From the NCBI RefSeq assembly GCF_945957355.1, contig NZ_CAMFKM010000015.1, forward strand, positions 1 to 64,000: a stretch of DNA of 64,000 nt. The letters are read 5' to 3'. Positions 26,972-35,723 of the stretch are shown piece after piece. Both the position numbers and the translations under genes were made by a program. The stretch is from an uncultured Reyranella sp. (GTDB lineage: Bacteria; Pseudomonadota; Alphaproteobacteria; Reyranellales; Reyranellaceae). Position 1 is the stretch's first letter. The number at the start of each line of letters is the position of its first letter. The notes under the pieces were generated by a model. The model saw nothing but the letters and a program-made list of their open reading frames with translations. It was not told where the DNA came from and did not search any database.

Positions 26972-27788
26972 TGCACCGCCGACTTTCTCGTCGAAGGACG
27001 CCGTGGTGTGCCGCGGCGTCGGCAAGACCTGGGCAGCCGGTACCAGGCGCGCCCACAACGCGCTGACGGGCATCGACCTTGATGTGGCGCCGGGCGAGTT
27101 CGTGGTCTTTCTCGGCCCCTCGGGCTGCGGCAAGAGTACCTTGCTCTACCTGATCGCCGGCCTCGAGGAGGCAACCGACGGGCAGGTCTGGTCGTTCGGC
27201 GACCTGGTGGAAACGCCGTCGCCCGATCGCAGCCTAATCTTCCAGGAGACCTCGCTCTTCCCGTGGCTGACCGTCTGGGAAAATGTCAGCTTCGGCCTGT
27301 CGATTCGCGGCGCCGGCAAGGAGGAGCGCCGCACCGTCGCCGCCGAGGCGCTGCAGCGGGTTGGCCTGAAGGCCGCGATGGACAAGCGACCCGACGAACT
27401 GTCCGGTGGCATGCGCCAGCGGGTCGCCGTCGCGCGCGCGCTGGCCATGCGCCCCAAGGTCCTCCTGATGGACGAGCCGTTCGCGGCGCTGGACGTCCAG
27501 ACGCGGGCGCGGATGCAGGATTTCCTGCTCGACGTCTGGCGCGACTCGGGGGCCTCGGTGCTGTTCGTCACCCATCACATTGACGAGGCGGTGGCGCTGG
27601 CCGACCGGGTCGTCGTCTTCACCTCGCGGCCGGGCCGTATCAAGACCATCGTGCCGATCGACCTGCCGCGGCCCCGCAACCTCTTCTCGCGCGAGGCGGA
27701 GAATCTCCGCATCCAGCTCACCGACCTGCTGCGCGACGAGGTCGACCGCGCTTTTGCCGAGCAGGAAGCACTCGCCGCCACCGCTTGA
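26961..27788 (+). CDS. ABC transporter ATP-binding protein (SsuB/TauB type)
   Basis: 275-residue ATPase. Walker A GPSGCGKST, Q-loop FQETSLFPWLTVWENVSFGL, signature LSGGMRQRVAVARALAMRP, Walker B VLLMDEPFAALD and H-loop FVTHHIDEAVALADRVVVFT are all intact; the PWLTV and HHIDEA forms are typical of nitrate/taurine/sulfonate importers. GTG 26961 is chosen as start because it gives the expected N-terminus MAFDAPPTFSSKDAVVCRGV and overlaps the permease gene by 11 bases; an ATG at 26971 is out of frame. Confidence 0.93.
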   Translation: MAFDAPPTFSSKDAVVCRGVGKTWAAGTRRAHNALTGIDLDVAPGEFVVFLGPSGCGKSTLLYLIAGLEEATDGQVWSFGDLVETPSPDRSLIFQETSLFPWLTVWENVSFGLSIRGAGKEERRTVAAEALQRVGLKAAMDKRPDELSGGMRQRVAVARALAMRPKVLLMDEPFAALDVQTRARMQDFLLDVWRDSGASVLFVTHHIDEAVALADRVVVFTSRPGRIKTIVPIDLPRPRNLFSREAENLRIQLTDLLRDEVDRAFAEQEALAATA

Positions 27789-27819
27789 ATTTTGAATCGA
27801 CAGCAAGGAGAAGCCGACC

Positions 27820-29361
27820 ATGGCCACCAGCCTGATCCGAAGCCGCGCCGCCATCACGGGCACCAAGGACCGTTTCACCTGGAACGAGGTGAAGGACGGG
27901 GCCGTCCTGCAGGAGGATGGCGTCATCGTCGAGGTCGGCACCTATGACGACCTGAGCGCCAGGCACCCGACCGTGCCGGTGATCGGCACCGGCAAGGAGA
28001 TCCTGCTGCCGGGCTTCGTCAACGGCCATCACCATGTCGGCCTGACGCCGGTCCAGCTGGGCTCACCCGACATGCCGCTGGAACTGTGGTTCATCACCCG
28101 CATGGTGATCCGCAACCTCGACCTCTATCTCGACACGCTCTATTCGGCCTTCGAGATGATCGGATCGGGCATCACCACGGTGCAGCACATCCAAGGCTGG
28201 ATGCCCGGCACCCTGCCCGATGTCGAAAAGCGAGCGACTGAGACCATCAAGGCCTACGAAGATGTCGGCATGCGGGTCAGCTACTGCTACGCGGTGCGCG
28301 ACCAGAACCGGCTCGTTTACCAGGCCGACGAGGAGTTCGTTAAAAGCCTGCCGGCGGAGCTGCGCGGGCCGATGCAGCGCTGGTTCGACCGCTTCAAGAT
28401 GAGCCTCGACGATGCGATGGACATGTTCAAGTCGTTCCATTCGCAGCATCACAACAAGCGCCGGGTGAAGATCCAGCTGGCGCCGGCCAACCTGCACTGG
28501 TGCTCGGACCCGGCGCTCACCAAGCTCAGCGAGGCTTCGGCCAAGTACAACGTGCCGATGCACATGCACCTGCTCGAGACGGCCTATCAGAAGGAATATG
28601 CCTGGCGGCGCGGCAACTGCACGGCGCTGGAATATATCGACCGTTTCGGCATGGTGAACGAGCGGCTGACGCTCGGCCACGGCGTCTGGCTGAACGAGAA
28701 GGACATCGACCGCCTGGCCGAGGCCAGGGGCTGTGTCTGCCACAACTGCTCCTCCAACTTCCGCCTGCGCTCGGGCGTGGCGGCGCTCAATCACTTCGAG
28801 AAGAAGGGCATCAACACCGCGATCGGCCTCGACGAGGCCGGCATCAACGACGACCGTGACATGCTGCAGGAGCTGAAGCTGGTCCTGCGCGCCCATCGTG
28901 TGCCGGGCATGGTCGAGGCCGACGTGCCGACGATGGCGCAGGTGCTGCGCATGGCGACGGTCGGTGGGGCGAAGACGACGCTGTTCGGCGAAAGCATCGG
29001 CACGCTTGAGGTCGGAAAGGCCGCTGACATGGTGCTGATCGACTGGGAGAGCGTAGCCTATCCCTATCTCGACGAGATGACTCCGACGCTCGATGCGGTG
29101 GTCCAGCGCGCCAAGCAGCAGGCCGTCATCATGACGATGTGCGACGGCGAGGTGATCTACAAGGATGGCACCTTCACCAAGGTGGACCGGACGGCGGCGC
29201 TGAAGGCGCTGCACGACGATCTCAGCAAGGCCCTGGCCGACGACGAGGTCGAGCGCCGCAAGCTCTCGGTCGCGCTGCTGCCGCACGCCCGCAGGTTCTA
29301 CGAGAACTACATGGATCCGTCTAAGCACCAGCCGTTCTACAGCCCGAGCTCGAGGGTCTGA
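27820..29361 (+). CDS. Amidohydrolase, guanine deaminase/TrzN-like (COG0402) family
   Basis: 513-residue metal-dependent hydrolase of the cytosine/guanine/triazine deaminase group. Metal and catalytic residues are visible: LLPGFVNGHHHVGLTP, MHMHLLETAYQKEYAWR, LTLGHGVWLNEKDID and the acid in AIGLDEAGINDDRDML. The end GTLEVGKAADMVLIDW is the usual return to the beta-sandwich domain. It should remove an amino (or chloro/alkylamino) group from a heterocycle. It closes the sigma-54-driven operon 31 bases after the ATPase gene, so the importer probably supplies its substrate. About 60 extra residues at the C-terminus (from KVDRTAALKALHDDL) are unusual. Confidence 0.9.
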   Translation: MATSLIRSRAAITGTKDRFTWNEVKDGAVLQEDGVIVEVGTYDDLSARHPTVPVIGTGKEILLPGFVNGHHHVGLTPVQLGSPDMPLELWFITRMVIRNLDLYLDTLYSAFEMIGSGITTVQHIQGWMPGTLPDVEKRATETIKAYEDVGMRVSYCYAVRDQNRLVYQADEEFVKSLPAELRGPMQRWFDRFKMSLDDAMDMFKSFHSQHHNKRRVKIQLAPANLHWCSDPALTKLSEASAKYNVPMHMHLLETAYQKEYAWRRGNCTALEYIDRFGMVNERLTLGHGVWLNEKDIDRLAEARGCVCHNCSSNFRLRSGVAALNHFEKKGINTAIGLDEAGINDDRDMLQELKLVLRAHRVPGMVEADVPTMAQVLRMATVGGAKTTLFGESIGTLEVGKAADMVLIDWESVAYPYLDEMTPTLDAVVQRAKQQAVIMTMCDGEVIYKDGTFTKVDRTAALKALHDDLSKALADDEVERRKLSVALLPHARRFYENYMDPSKHQPFYSPSSRV

Positions 29362-29366
29362 TCGCT

Positions 29367-29380
29367 GGGGGCGCGCCCCC
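29367..29380. terminator. GC palindrome between convergent genes
   Basis: GGGGGCGCGCCCCC, a perfect palindrome in the 21-base gap between the convergent amidohydrolase and rsmB stop codons. It can fold on either strand, but no T-run follows, so function as a terminator is only suggested by position. Confidence 0.3.
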
Positions 29381-29382
29381 GG

Positions 29383-30672
29383 CTATGCCGTCAGGCGCGC
29401 GATATAGAAGCCGTCGAGGCCGCCGCGCTCGGACCACATGAAGGGCAGGGTCCGCACGTCGCCGCGCGGGGTGATGGCGTCCTCGAGGCCCGGCAGTTCC
29501 GCCGGCGTGACGCGCGTGCGCTTCACCTGGGGATTGCGGGCGAGCAGGGCGTTGATCCGCTCGGGACCTTCGTCCTCCTGCAGCGAGCAGACCGCATAGA
29601 CGAGGGTGCCGCCGGGCTTCAGCAGGCCGAGCGCGTGCACCAGCAGGCGGTCCTGTGTCACGTTCAGCCGCGCGACGTCCTCATCGTCCTTCAGCCAGGC
29701 GATGTCGGGGTGGCGGCGCAGGGTGCCGGTGCCGGAGCAGGGGGCATCGAGCAGGATGGCGTCGAACTTCTCCGCCGGCGTCCATTTGCTGGCGTCGGCG
29801 GTCACGAGTTCGGCCTCGAGGCCGGCGCGCGCGAGGTTCTCGCCAAGCCGCGTCATGCGGCGGGTGGAGATGTCGACCGCCGTCACCTTTGCGCCCGCGG
29901 CGCAAAGCTGCATCGTCTTGCCGCCTGGCGCGGCGCAGAGATCGGCGACGCGCTTGTCGGTGACATCGCCCAGCAACCGCGCGGGGAGCGCCGCGGCGGC
30001 GTCCTGTACCCACCAGATGCCCTCGGCAAAGCCCGGCAGTTCGGCGATGTGGCCGCCGCCTTTCCGGCGCAGCGTGCCGGTCGGCAGCTTCTCGGCGTCG
30101 AGCTGGGCCGCCCAGTGATCGGCATCCCGGCGGACAGTGATGTCCAGCGGCGCCTCGTGCAGGTGCGCCGACGCGATGGCGCGTGTCGCATCCTCGCCAT
30201 AGGCGTGAATCCAGCTCTCCCACAGCCAGCGTGGCGTGTTGAGGCGGGCAGGGTCGCGGTCCACCAGCAGCGCGTCGCCATCCCGCGAGATCCGGCGCAG
30301 CACGGCGTTCACCAGGCCCTTGAGATGGTGCAGGCCGGCATCCTCCACCAGGCGCACCGAGGTATCGACCGCGGCGTGCGGCGGCGTGCCGAGGAACATC
30401 AGCTGGGCGGCGCCCAGCCGCAGCACCTGGCGGCCCACCGCGTTGGCCCCCTCAAGAGGCTTGGTGATCAGGCCGGACAGCACGCCCTCGATCTCGCCCA
30501 GGTGGCGCAGGGTCGTGGCCAACAGCAGGCGCACGAAGGCGCGGTCGCGCGGGTCGAGGGCGGCAAAGCCGCGATGCTGGCCGAGCGCATCGTCGAGCGG
30601 CTGGCCCTTGTCGAGGCAGGCCATCATCACATCGACTGCGGCGCGGCGGGAAGCGAGAGGGGTGGCGTCCAT
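29383..30672 (-). CDS. rsmB: 16S rRNA m5C967 methyltransferase RsmB
   Basis: 429-residue RNA methyltransferase. The N-terminal NusB-like RNA-binding domain (about 5-140: DPRDRAFVRLLLATTLRHLGEIEGVL, VNAVLRRISRDG) precedes a Rossmann domain with the SAM motif DLCAAPGGKTMQL. Both RsmB-type cysteines are present: the release cysteine in LDAPCSGTGTLRRHPD and the catalytic one in LVYAVCSLQEDEG. It methylates C967 of 16S rRNA in the free small subunit. The gene appears to stand alone; its start is 83 bases from the divergent SbmA/BacA-like transporter. Confidence 0.93.
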   Translation of the reverse strand: MDATPLASRRAAVDVMMACLDKGQPLDDALGQHRGFAALDPRDRAFVRLLLATTLRHLGEIEGVLSGLITKPLEGANAVGRQVLRLGAAQLMFLGTPPHAAVDTSVRLVEDAGLHHLKGLVNAVLRRISRDGDALLVDRDPARLNTPRWLWESWIHAYGEDATRAIASAHLHEAPLDITVRRDADHWAAQLDAEKLPTGTLRRKGGGHIAELPGFAEGIWWVQDAAAALPARLLGDVTDKRVADLCAAPGGKTMQLCAAGAKVTAVDISTRRMTRLGENLARAGLEAELVTADASKWTPAEKFDAILLDAPCSGTGTLRRHPDIAWLKDDEDVARLNVTQDRLLVHALGLLKPGGTLVYAVCSLQEDEGPERINALLARNPQVKRTRVTPAELPGLEDAITPRGDVRTLPFMWSERGGLDGFYIARLTA

Positions 30673-30755
30673 CGTGCGGCGCTATAGCCGCCGCAGGCGC
30701 CGTTGTCATCGTCGCGCTGTCTGGGGCAGTGTGCCGCCCCGAAAGGATTTCCTGC

Positions 30756-32471
30756 ATGAAGAGCGAGAGTTCCTACCTGGGCGACTGGTGGCGGCTGGTC
30801 GTTCCCTATTTCCGCTCGGAGGAGCGCTGGATCGCCATCGTCCTGCTGGTGGGCGCGATCGGGCTCACCCTGGCGAGCGTGACGGTCAACGTCGCCTTCA
30901 GCGAATGGAACCGGCGATTCTACGACAGCCTGCAGAACAAGGACGAGGCGGCGTTCTGGACCGAGATGGTCAATTTCGGCTGGATCGCGGCGCTCGCCAT
31001 CGCCTTCGGCGTGGCGCGCGGGCTGGTCAGTCCGTACCTGCGCCTTCGGTGGCGGCGGTGGCTGACCGGACACTATCTCGACCATTGGCTCGATGGCCGT
31101 GGCTATTACCGGATCGAATTGGAGCGCAAGGTCGACAACGCCGACCAGCGCATCTCCGAGGATCTGCGGCTGCTGGGTTTCTACACGATGACGCTGCTGC
31201 TGGGACTGATCAGCGCGGTGGCGACCCTCATCTCGTTCCTGTTCATCCTGTGGCAGCTCTCGGGACCGATGTCGCTGGCCTTCATCGGCCTCGACGTGGT
31301 GATCCCGGGTTACATGGTGTGGGCGGCGCTGATCTACGCCTTCCTCGGCACGTGGCTGGCCAACCTGGTCGGCCGGCGACTGATCCCGCTCAACTTCCTG
31401 CAGCAGCGCTATGAGGCGAACTTCCGCTTTGGGCTGATGAGGGTCCGCGAGAACGCTGAGGGCATCGCGCTCTATCGCGGCGAGCCGCGCGAGAACGCGG
31501 TGCTCGAGGAACGATTCACCGACGTCTTCAACAATGCCTGGCGCGTGCTGGTGACCGAGATGCAGCTGGTCTTCTACCAGATCGGCTACGGCCAGCTCGC
31601 GATCATCTTCCCCTACATCGTGACGGCGCCACGCTTCTTCGCCGGTGCGATCACCCTGGGCGTGGTCATGCAAACGGCCCAGGCCTTCGGACAGGTCCAA
31701 TCGGCGCTGTCCTTCTTCATCGACAACTACACCAATGTCGCCGAACTGCGCGCGGTGATGGACCGCTTGAAGGGGCTCCAGACGGCCATCGATGAAAAGC
31801 CGCCGGAGAACATCACCGTCAAGCCCGAGGCGGGCCGGGCCGATGTCGGCACGCGCGGGCTCGATCTCGCTCTGCCGACGGGCCAGACCCTGCTCAAGGA
31901 CCTCGATCTCACCCTGCCGAAGGGCGCCTGGACGCTGATCTCCGGCTCGAGCGGCTCGGGCAAGAGCACCTTGTTCCGGGCGCTGGCGGGCATCTGGCCA
32001 TTCGGACACGGGCGGGTGCTGATCCCGGCCGGGGCGCGCGTGCTGTTCCTGCCGCAGAAGCCCTATATTCCGATCGCCACCCTTCGCGATGCCGTGAAAT
32101 ATCCTGACGAGAATTCCACGGCCAACGACGCCGAGATCGAACAGGCGCTGGAGGAGGCCAGGCTCGGGCACCTTGCCGGCAGGCTCGACGAGGAGGCGCA
32201 CTGGAGCAATATCCTGTCGGGCGGCGAGCAGCAGCGGCTGGCCATCGCACGGGCGCTGGTCTTCAAGCCCGACTGGCTGTTCCTCGACGAGGCCACGGCC
32301 TCGCTCGACGAGGCCAACGAGGCGGCGGTCTATGGGGTGCTGAAGGAGCGGTTGCCGCAGGCCACGGTCGTGTCGATCGGGCACCGTCCGTCGCTGCGCG
32401 AATGGCACGCGACGCGGCTTGAGCTGACGCGTGCGCCCGGCGAGACGGGGACTCTAGACGTCGTGACCTGA
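30756..32471 (+). CDS. ABC transporter ATP-binding/permease, SbmA/BacA (YddA) family
   Basis: 571-residue fused exporter-type half transporter. The membrane domain (about 1-330) has the SbmA/BacA pattern: FSEWNRRFYDSLQNKDEAAFW, WLTGHYLDHWLDGRGYYRIE, DNADQRISEDLRLL and YEANFRFGLMRVRENAEGIA. The nucleotide-binding domain follows with Walker A SGSSGSGKST, signature LSGGEQQRLAIARAL and Walker B WLFLDEATASLDEANE. Relatives import peptides, cobalamin or very-long-chain compounds, so the direction of transport cannot be stated. GAAAGGA before ATG 30756 is the ribosome-binding site. Its last 18 bases overlap the convergent hypothetical gene. Confidence 0.92.
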   Translation: MKSESSYLGDWWRLVVPYFRSEERWIAIVLLVGAIGLTLASVTVNVAFSEWNRRFYDSLQNKDEAAFWTEMVNFGWIAALAIAFGVARGLVSPYLRLRWRRWLTGHYLDHWLDGRGYYRIELERKVDNADQRISEDLRLLGFYTMTLLLGLISAVATLISFLFILWQLSGPMSLAFIGLDVVIPGYMVWAALIYAFLGTWLANLVGRRLIPLNFLQQRYEANFRFGLMRVRENAEGIALYRGEPRENAVLEERFTDVFNNAWRVLVTEMQLVFYQIGYGQLAIIFPYIVTAPRFFAGAITLGVVMQTAQAFGQVQSALSFFIDNYTNVAELRAVMDRLKGLQTAIDEKPPENITVKPEAGRADVGTRGLDLALPTGQTLLKDLDLTLPKGAWTLISGSSGSGKSTLFRALAGIWPFGHGRVLIPAGARVLFLPQKPYIPIATLRDAVKYPDENSTANDAEIEQALEEARLGHLAGRLDEEAHWSNILSGGEQQRLAIARALVFKPDWLFLDEATASLDEANEAAVYGVLKERLPQATVVSIGHRPSLREWHATRLELTRAPGETGTLDVVT

Positions 32472-33383
32472 CGAACGCTCGATCGTGAGGCCGGGCACGC
32501 GCTTCAGGGCGCGGACGGCCTCGTCGATCGCGCGTGACTTCCAGGCGTCGCGGGCCCACCAGCCGCCGACGTCGATGGACGAGAAGCCGCCGCCCCGCGC
32601 CGGCTCGACGCTGGCGACTCTGACCCGCGACGTGTCCGGCCCGCCCAGCACGACCGTGCAGGCCGACGTGGAGAGGTGCCAGCGTGTGCCTGCTGCGTCG
32701 CTCCACAGGGCAAAGCCGCGGGGGCCCAGGCTTTGCGCAATCGAGCGCGGCGTATCGAGCAGCTCCGGTGCGCTGAGACACCGGTTGGCGATGCGCAGCG
32801 GGTCCGGGGCATCGCTCGCCCGCACGTCGTAGCCGACGCTGAATTGATCGATGCTGCCGGGTGACTGGGCAGCCTGCGCGACCGCTTCATTGGCGGCCTT
32901 CCATTCGTCCATCCAAGGCGCGGCTGCCGCTTCGAGATCGCCCCAGCTGAGGTAGAGCGAACCGGCGCTGAGGCCGTAGCGCGTGGTTCGCGGGGCGCCG
33001 TAGAGCGAGAGGCCCATGGGGATGCCAGCGGCCGTCTTCCAGTTGGCGTGGAGCACGACATGGTCGGGCGAGCCTGCATACGGCGAAAGCTCGTCGCGCT
33101 CGATCGTCCGTGGCGCCCCGAGGCCGATCACGAGCCGGGCGAATAGGTTCCGGGAGGGCTGGTCGGTGGCGGCCAGTTCGTAGGTCACGGTCAGGACCGG
33201 CCGGTCGGGGCGCGGTGCCGATGGCTCCGCCGAGCAGGTCGCGAAGCCATAGGCCTCGGTGCAGGGCAGGGGCCGGCTTGCATAGCCATTCCCTTCGAAG
33301 TCGCGCACCACGGCATCGAAGCGTGTGCCCCACGGGAAGAAGCCGGCCTCGCCAAGGCGAAACCCCTGCGCGGTGTCGTCCAT
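32454..33383 (-). CDS. Hypothetical protein
   Basis: 309 residues, soluble, with no signal peptide and no motif I recognise. The sequence starts MDDTAQGFRLGEAGFFPWGT and shows mixed alpha/beta character with many aromatic and glycine residues (SGLYLSWGD-like stretch SAGSLYLSWGDLEAAA; FSVGYDVRASDAPDPLRI). Codon use and GC match its neighbours, and the frame has the third-position GC bias of a real gene, so I keep it. It converges with and overlaps the ABC transporter gene by 18 bases and is divergent from the XRE-cupin regulator 82 bases away. Confidence 0.7.
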   Translation of the reverse strand: MDDTAQGFRLGEAGFFPWGTRFDAVVRDFEGNGYASRPLPCTEAYGFATCSAEPSAPRPDRPVLTVTYELAATDQPSRNLFARLVIGLGAPRTIERDELSPYAGSPDHVVLHANWKTAAGIPMGLSLYGAPRTTRYGLSAGSLYLSWGDLEAAAAPWMDEWKAANEAVAQAAQSPGSIDQFSVGYDVRASDAPDPLRIANRCLSAPELLDTPRSIAQSLGPRGFALWSDAAGTRWHLSTSACTVVLGGPDTSRVRVASVEPARGGGFSSIDVGGWWARDAWKSRAIDEAVRALKRVPGLTIERSSGHDV

Positions 33384-33465
33384 GGGCGAGAGCCTACGTC
33401 ATTCCTGCGCGTGCCAGTAGAGAAAGAAAGCTTGCCCTATGTGAAAGTCCAGTCCATCAGAGAGC

Positions 33466-34131
33466 ATGAGCAGATCACCCGACCGTATCGCCGAAACGAC
33501 CCGTGACATCGGCCGCCGCCTGCGCGCCGCCCGGACGGGCGCAGGTCTTACCTTGGCGCACGTCGCCAGCCGGGCCGGCGTTTCCGAGGGGTTCCTGTCG
33601 AAGCTCGAGCGCGGCCAGGCGGCCGCCTCGATCGCCAATCTCATCCAGCTCGCCGACGCCCTGGGCCTCGGACTGCACGAGCTCTTCCCCAGCGAGGCAG
33701 CGCCGGCCAAGACGATGATTGCCGTGCACCGAGATGGCGAGGGCGCAATGCAGGAGGTGGCGGCCACGGGCTACCGCTGGCGGCATCTGGGCGGCGGCGC
33801 GCCGCTCGATCGCATGGAAGTCTTCCAGCTCGTCTTCCCGCGCTCCAAGGGCATGGAGGCAACCGTGTCCCATCCCGGGCAGGAGCACTGCTACGTGCTG
33901 TCGGGTGAAGTGCTGTTCCACGTCGGCAACGAACAGCACCTGCTGAAGGCGGGGGACGGCATCCTGATCGATTCGCAGCAGCCGCATCGCGCCGAGAATG
34001 CCGGCCGCGGCCAGGCGCAGGTGCTGATGTCCGTGGCGAAGCCCGCCGATGCGGCCGAAGTGCCGGACTGGTGGCGTCTGTCCTCGCCAAAACACAAGCA
34101 AGAAAGTCCGAAGGAGGAAACCAAGCCATGA
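33466..34131 (+). CDS. XRE family regulator with C-terminal cupin domain
   Basis: 221 residues. An N-terminal helix-turn-helix (about 10-66: TLAHVASRAGVSEGFLSKLE, then RGQAAASIANLIQLADALGL) is followed by a cupin (about 105-190) with SHPGQEHCYVLSGEVLFHVGNEQHLLKAGDGILID. Such HTH-cupin proteins usually control a neighbouring metabolic or transport gene in response to a small ligand bound by the cupin. The stop overlaps the ATG of a second, free-standing cupin gene (ATGA), so the two are made together. It may also act on the divergent hypothetical gene. Confidence 0.9.
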   Translation: MSRSPDRIAETTRDIGRRLRAARTGAGLTLAHVASRAGVSEGFLSKLERGQAAASIANLIQLADALGLGLHELFPSEAAPAKTMIAVHRDGEGAMQEVAATGYRWRHLGGGAPLDRMEVFQLVFPRSKGMEATVSHPGQEHCYVLSGEVLFHVGNEQHLLKAGDGILIDSQQPHRAENAGRGQAQVLMSVAKPADAAEVPDWWRLSSPKHKQESPKEETKP

Positions 34132-34613
34132 GCAAGCACGTTCCCGACACGGCATCGGCCAACGCCGCCCTAGCCACCACACGCGAGGCGTCGCGTCGCG
34201 ACCATAAGCCCTACCAGGTGCGCCATCTCGACGAAGTCGAATGGGAGACGATCCGCTGGCCGGGCGAGACCGGCAAGATGCTGTTCCATCCGCGGCCCGA
34301 AGAGCCGACGCAACCCAACGCCGGCGTCCTGCGTCTGGAGCCGGGAGCCCATCATCCCGAGCACTATCACGGCTTCGCGCAGGTCTGGCTGGTGCTGAAG
34401 GGCGACTTCACGATCGACGGACGCACCTGTACGCCCGGCACGATGCTCTACCACCCAGACCCCCATTTCGAGGGCGAGTTCAGGACCGAGACCGGCGGCG
34501 AGATCCTGATCGTGCAGTATCCCGGCCCCACGACGGGCGAACGTCCGATCTATGCCGGCCGCTTCAACATGGAAAAGCGCAGGTCGGTCGCCGAGGAGCG
34601 GGTCGACCTCTAG
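34128..34613 (+). CDS. Cupin domain-containing protein
   Basis: 161-residue single cupin. The metal-binding motif is seen in LRLEPGAHHPEHYHGFAQVWLVLKG with three candidate ligand histidines, and the second motif near TPGTMLYHPDPHFEGEFRTE. The layout resembles ChrR-type or dioxygenase-like cupins that use a metal; the reaction is unknown. A very strong GGAGG ribosome-binding site lies inside the end of the regulator gene. Being coupled to an HTH-cupin regulator suggests an enzyme acting on, or a sensor of, the same ligand. A bidirectional terminator follows. Confidence 0.85.
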   Translation: MSKHVPDTASANAALATTREASRRDHKPYQVRHLDEVEWETIRWPGETGKMLFHPRPEEPTQPNAGVLRLEPGAHHPEHYHGFAQVWLVLKGDFTIDGRTCTPGTMLYHPDPHFEGEFRTETGGEILIVQYPGPTTGERPIYAGRFNMEKRRSVAEERVDL

Positions 34614-34622
34614 AATCAAAAA

Positions 34623-34646
34623 GAGCGCGCCCTCGCGGGCGCGCTC
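34623..34646. terminator. Bidirectional rho-independent terminator
   Basis: Perfect stem GAGCGCGCCC / GGGCGCGCTC with a 4-base loop TCGC. Plus-strand transcripts read CCCTTT after the stem; minus-strand transcripts read TTTTTGATT. It lies in the 54-base gap between the convergent cupin and 2-oxoacid oxidoreductase beta genes and can serve both, more strongly the minus strand. Confidence 0.85.
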
Positions 34647-34667
34647 CCTTTGCTCTCGAAGTGAGGA

Positions 34668-35723
34668 TTAACGCAGGCTTGCGTTGATCTTGTCGAGCGC
34701 CGAGGTGCCGGGGCAGAGGTCCGGGGCGTTCAGCGTGTTCAGCGGCACGTCGACCGTGTTGAGATTGGCGTGCAGGTCGCTCGGCGTCGGATCGACATAG
34801 AGGAGGCCGGTCACGACCTCGCCGGCATGCAGGCCCTCCTGGACGCGCTTGACGGCCGCGACCTTGTCGGATGGATCGTAGTCTTCGCCGAGCTTGCGCA
34901 GGCGCAGGACCGAGCCGTCATGCTGCTGCACGGTCTTCGTAGTGCCGGGTTCGTAGGAGGTCGTGATCTCCTCGCGGGTCTCGATGAAGTCGATGCGGTT
35001 CAGCGCCTCGTTGTGTTCGCGGACATAGTCGTAGCTCTTGGTGGAACCCGCGTGGTTGTTGAAGGCGACGCAGGGGCTGATGACGTCGAGGAAGGCCGCG
35101 CCCTTATGCGACATCGCCGCCTTGATGAGCGGCACGAGCTGGTGCTTGTCGCCCGAGAAGGAACGGCCGACGAAGGTGGCGCCCATCAGGATGGCGAGCG
35201 ACACCATGTCGATCGAGGAATCGGGATTGGAAACGCCCTTCTTGCTGATCGAGCCCTTGTCGGCGGTGGCGGAGAACTGGCCCTTGGTGAGGCCGTACAC
35301 GCCGTTGTTCATGACGATGTAGGTCATGTTCACGCCGCGGCGCATGACGTGGGCGAACTGGCCGAGGCCGATCGAGGCGGAGTCGCCGTCGCCCGACACG
35401 CCCATGTAGATCAGGTCCCGGTTGGCGAGGTTCGCGCCGGTCATCACCGAGGGCATGCGGCCGTGCACGGTGTTGAAGCCGTGGCTGGCACCCACGAAGT
35501 AGGTCGGCGCCTTGGACGAACAGCCGATGCCCGACAGCTTGGCGACCTGGTGAGGCAGGATGTCGAGCTCGTAGCAGGCCTGGATGATCGCGGCGCTGAT
35601 CGAATCGTGGCCGCAGCCGGCGCAGAGCGTCGAGACGGCGCCCTCATAGTCACGGCGCGTGAAGCCCGCCTTGTTCTTGACCAGCGACGGGTGATGAAGA
35701 CGGGGCTTGGCGATGTAGGTCAT
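34668..35723 (-). CDS. korB: 2-oxoacid:acceptor oxidoreductase beta subunit (KorB-like)
   Basis: 351-residue thiamine-diphosphate subunit. The iron-sulfur cysteines are in TLCAGCGHDSIS, GIGCSSKAP and, further on, VISPCVAFNNH, giving the four ligands of the single 4Fe-4S cluster of the two-subunit 2-oxoglutarate/2-oxoacid:ferredoxin oxidoreductases. The ThDP motif is GVSGDGDSASIGLGQF followed by NMTYIVMNNGVYGLTKGQFS. Together with the alpha subunit it decarboxylates a 2-oxoacid to the acyl-CoA and passes electrons to an iron-sulfur acceptor. The start overlaps the alpha gene stop by 4 bases. 2-Oxoglutarate is the most likely substrate from the family but is not proven. Confidence 0.9.
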   Translation of the reverse strand: MTYIAKPRLHHPSLVKNKAGFTRRDYEGAVSTLCAGCGHDSISAAIIQACYELDILPHQVAKLSGIGCSSKAPTYFVGASHGFNTVHGRMPSVMTGANLANRDLIYMGVSGDGDSASIGLGQFAHVMRRGVNMTYIVMNNGVYGLTKGQFSATADKGSISKKGVSNPDSSIDMVSLAILMGATFVGRSFSGDKHQLVPLIKAAMSHKGAAFLDVISPCVAFNNHAGSTKSYDYVREHNEALNRIDFIETREEITTSYEPGTTKTVQQHDGSVLRLRKLGEDYDPSDKVAAVKRVQEGLHAGEVVTGLLYVDPTPSDLHANLNTVDVPLNTLNAPDLCPGTSALDKINASLR

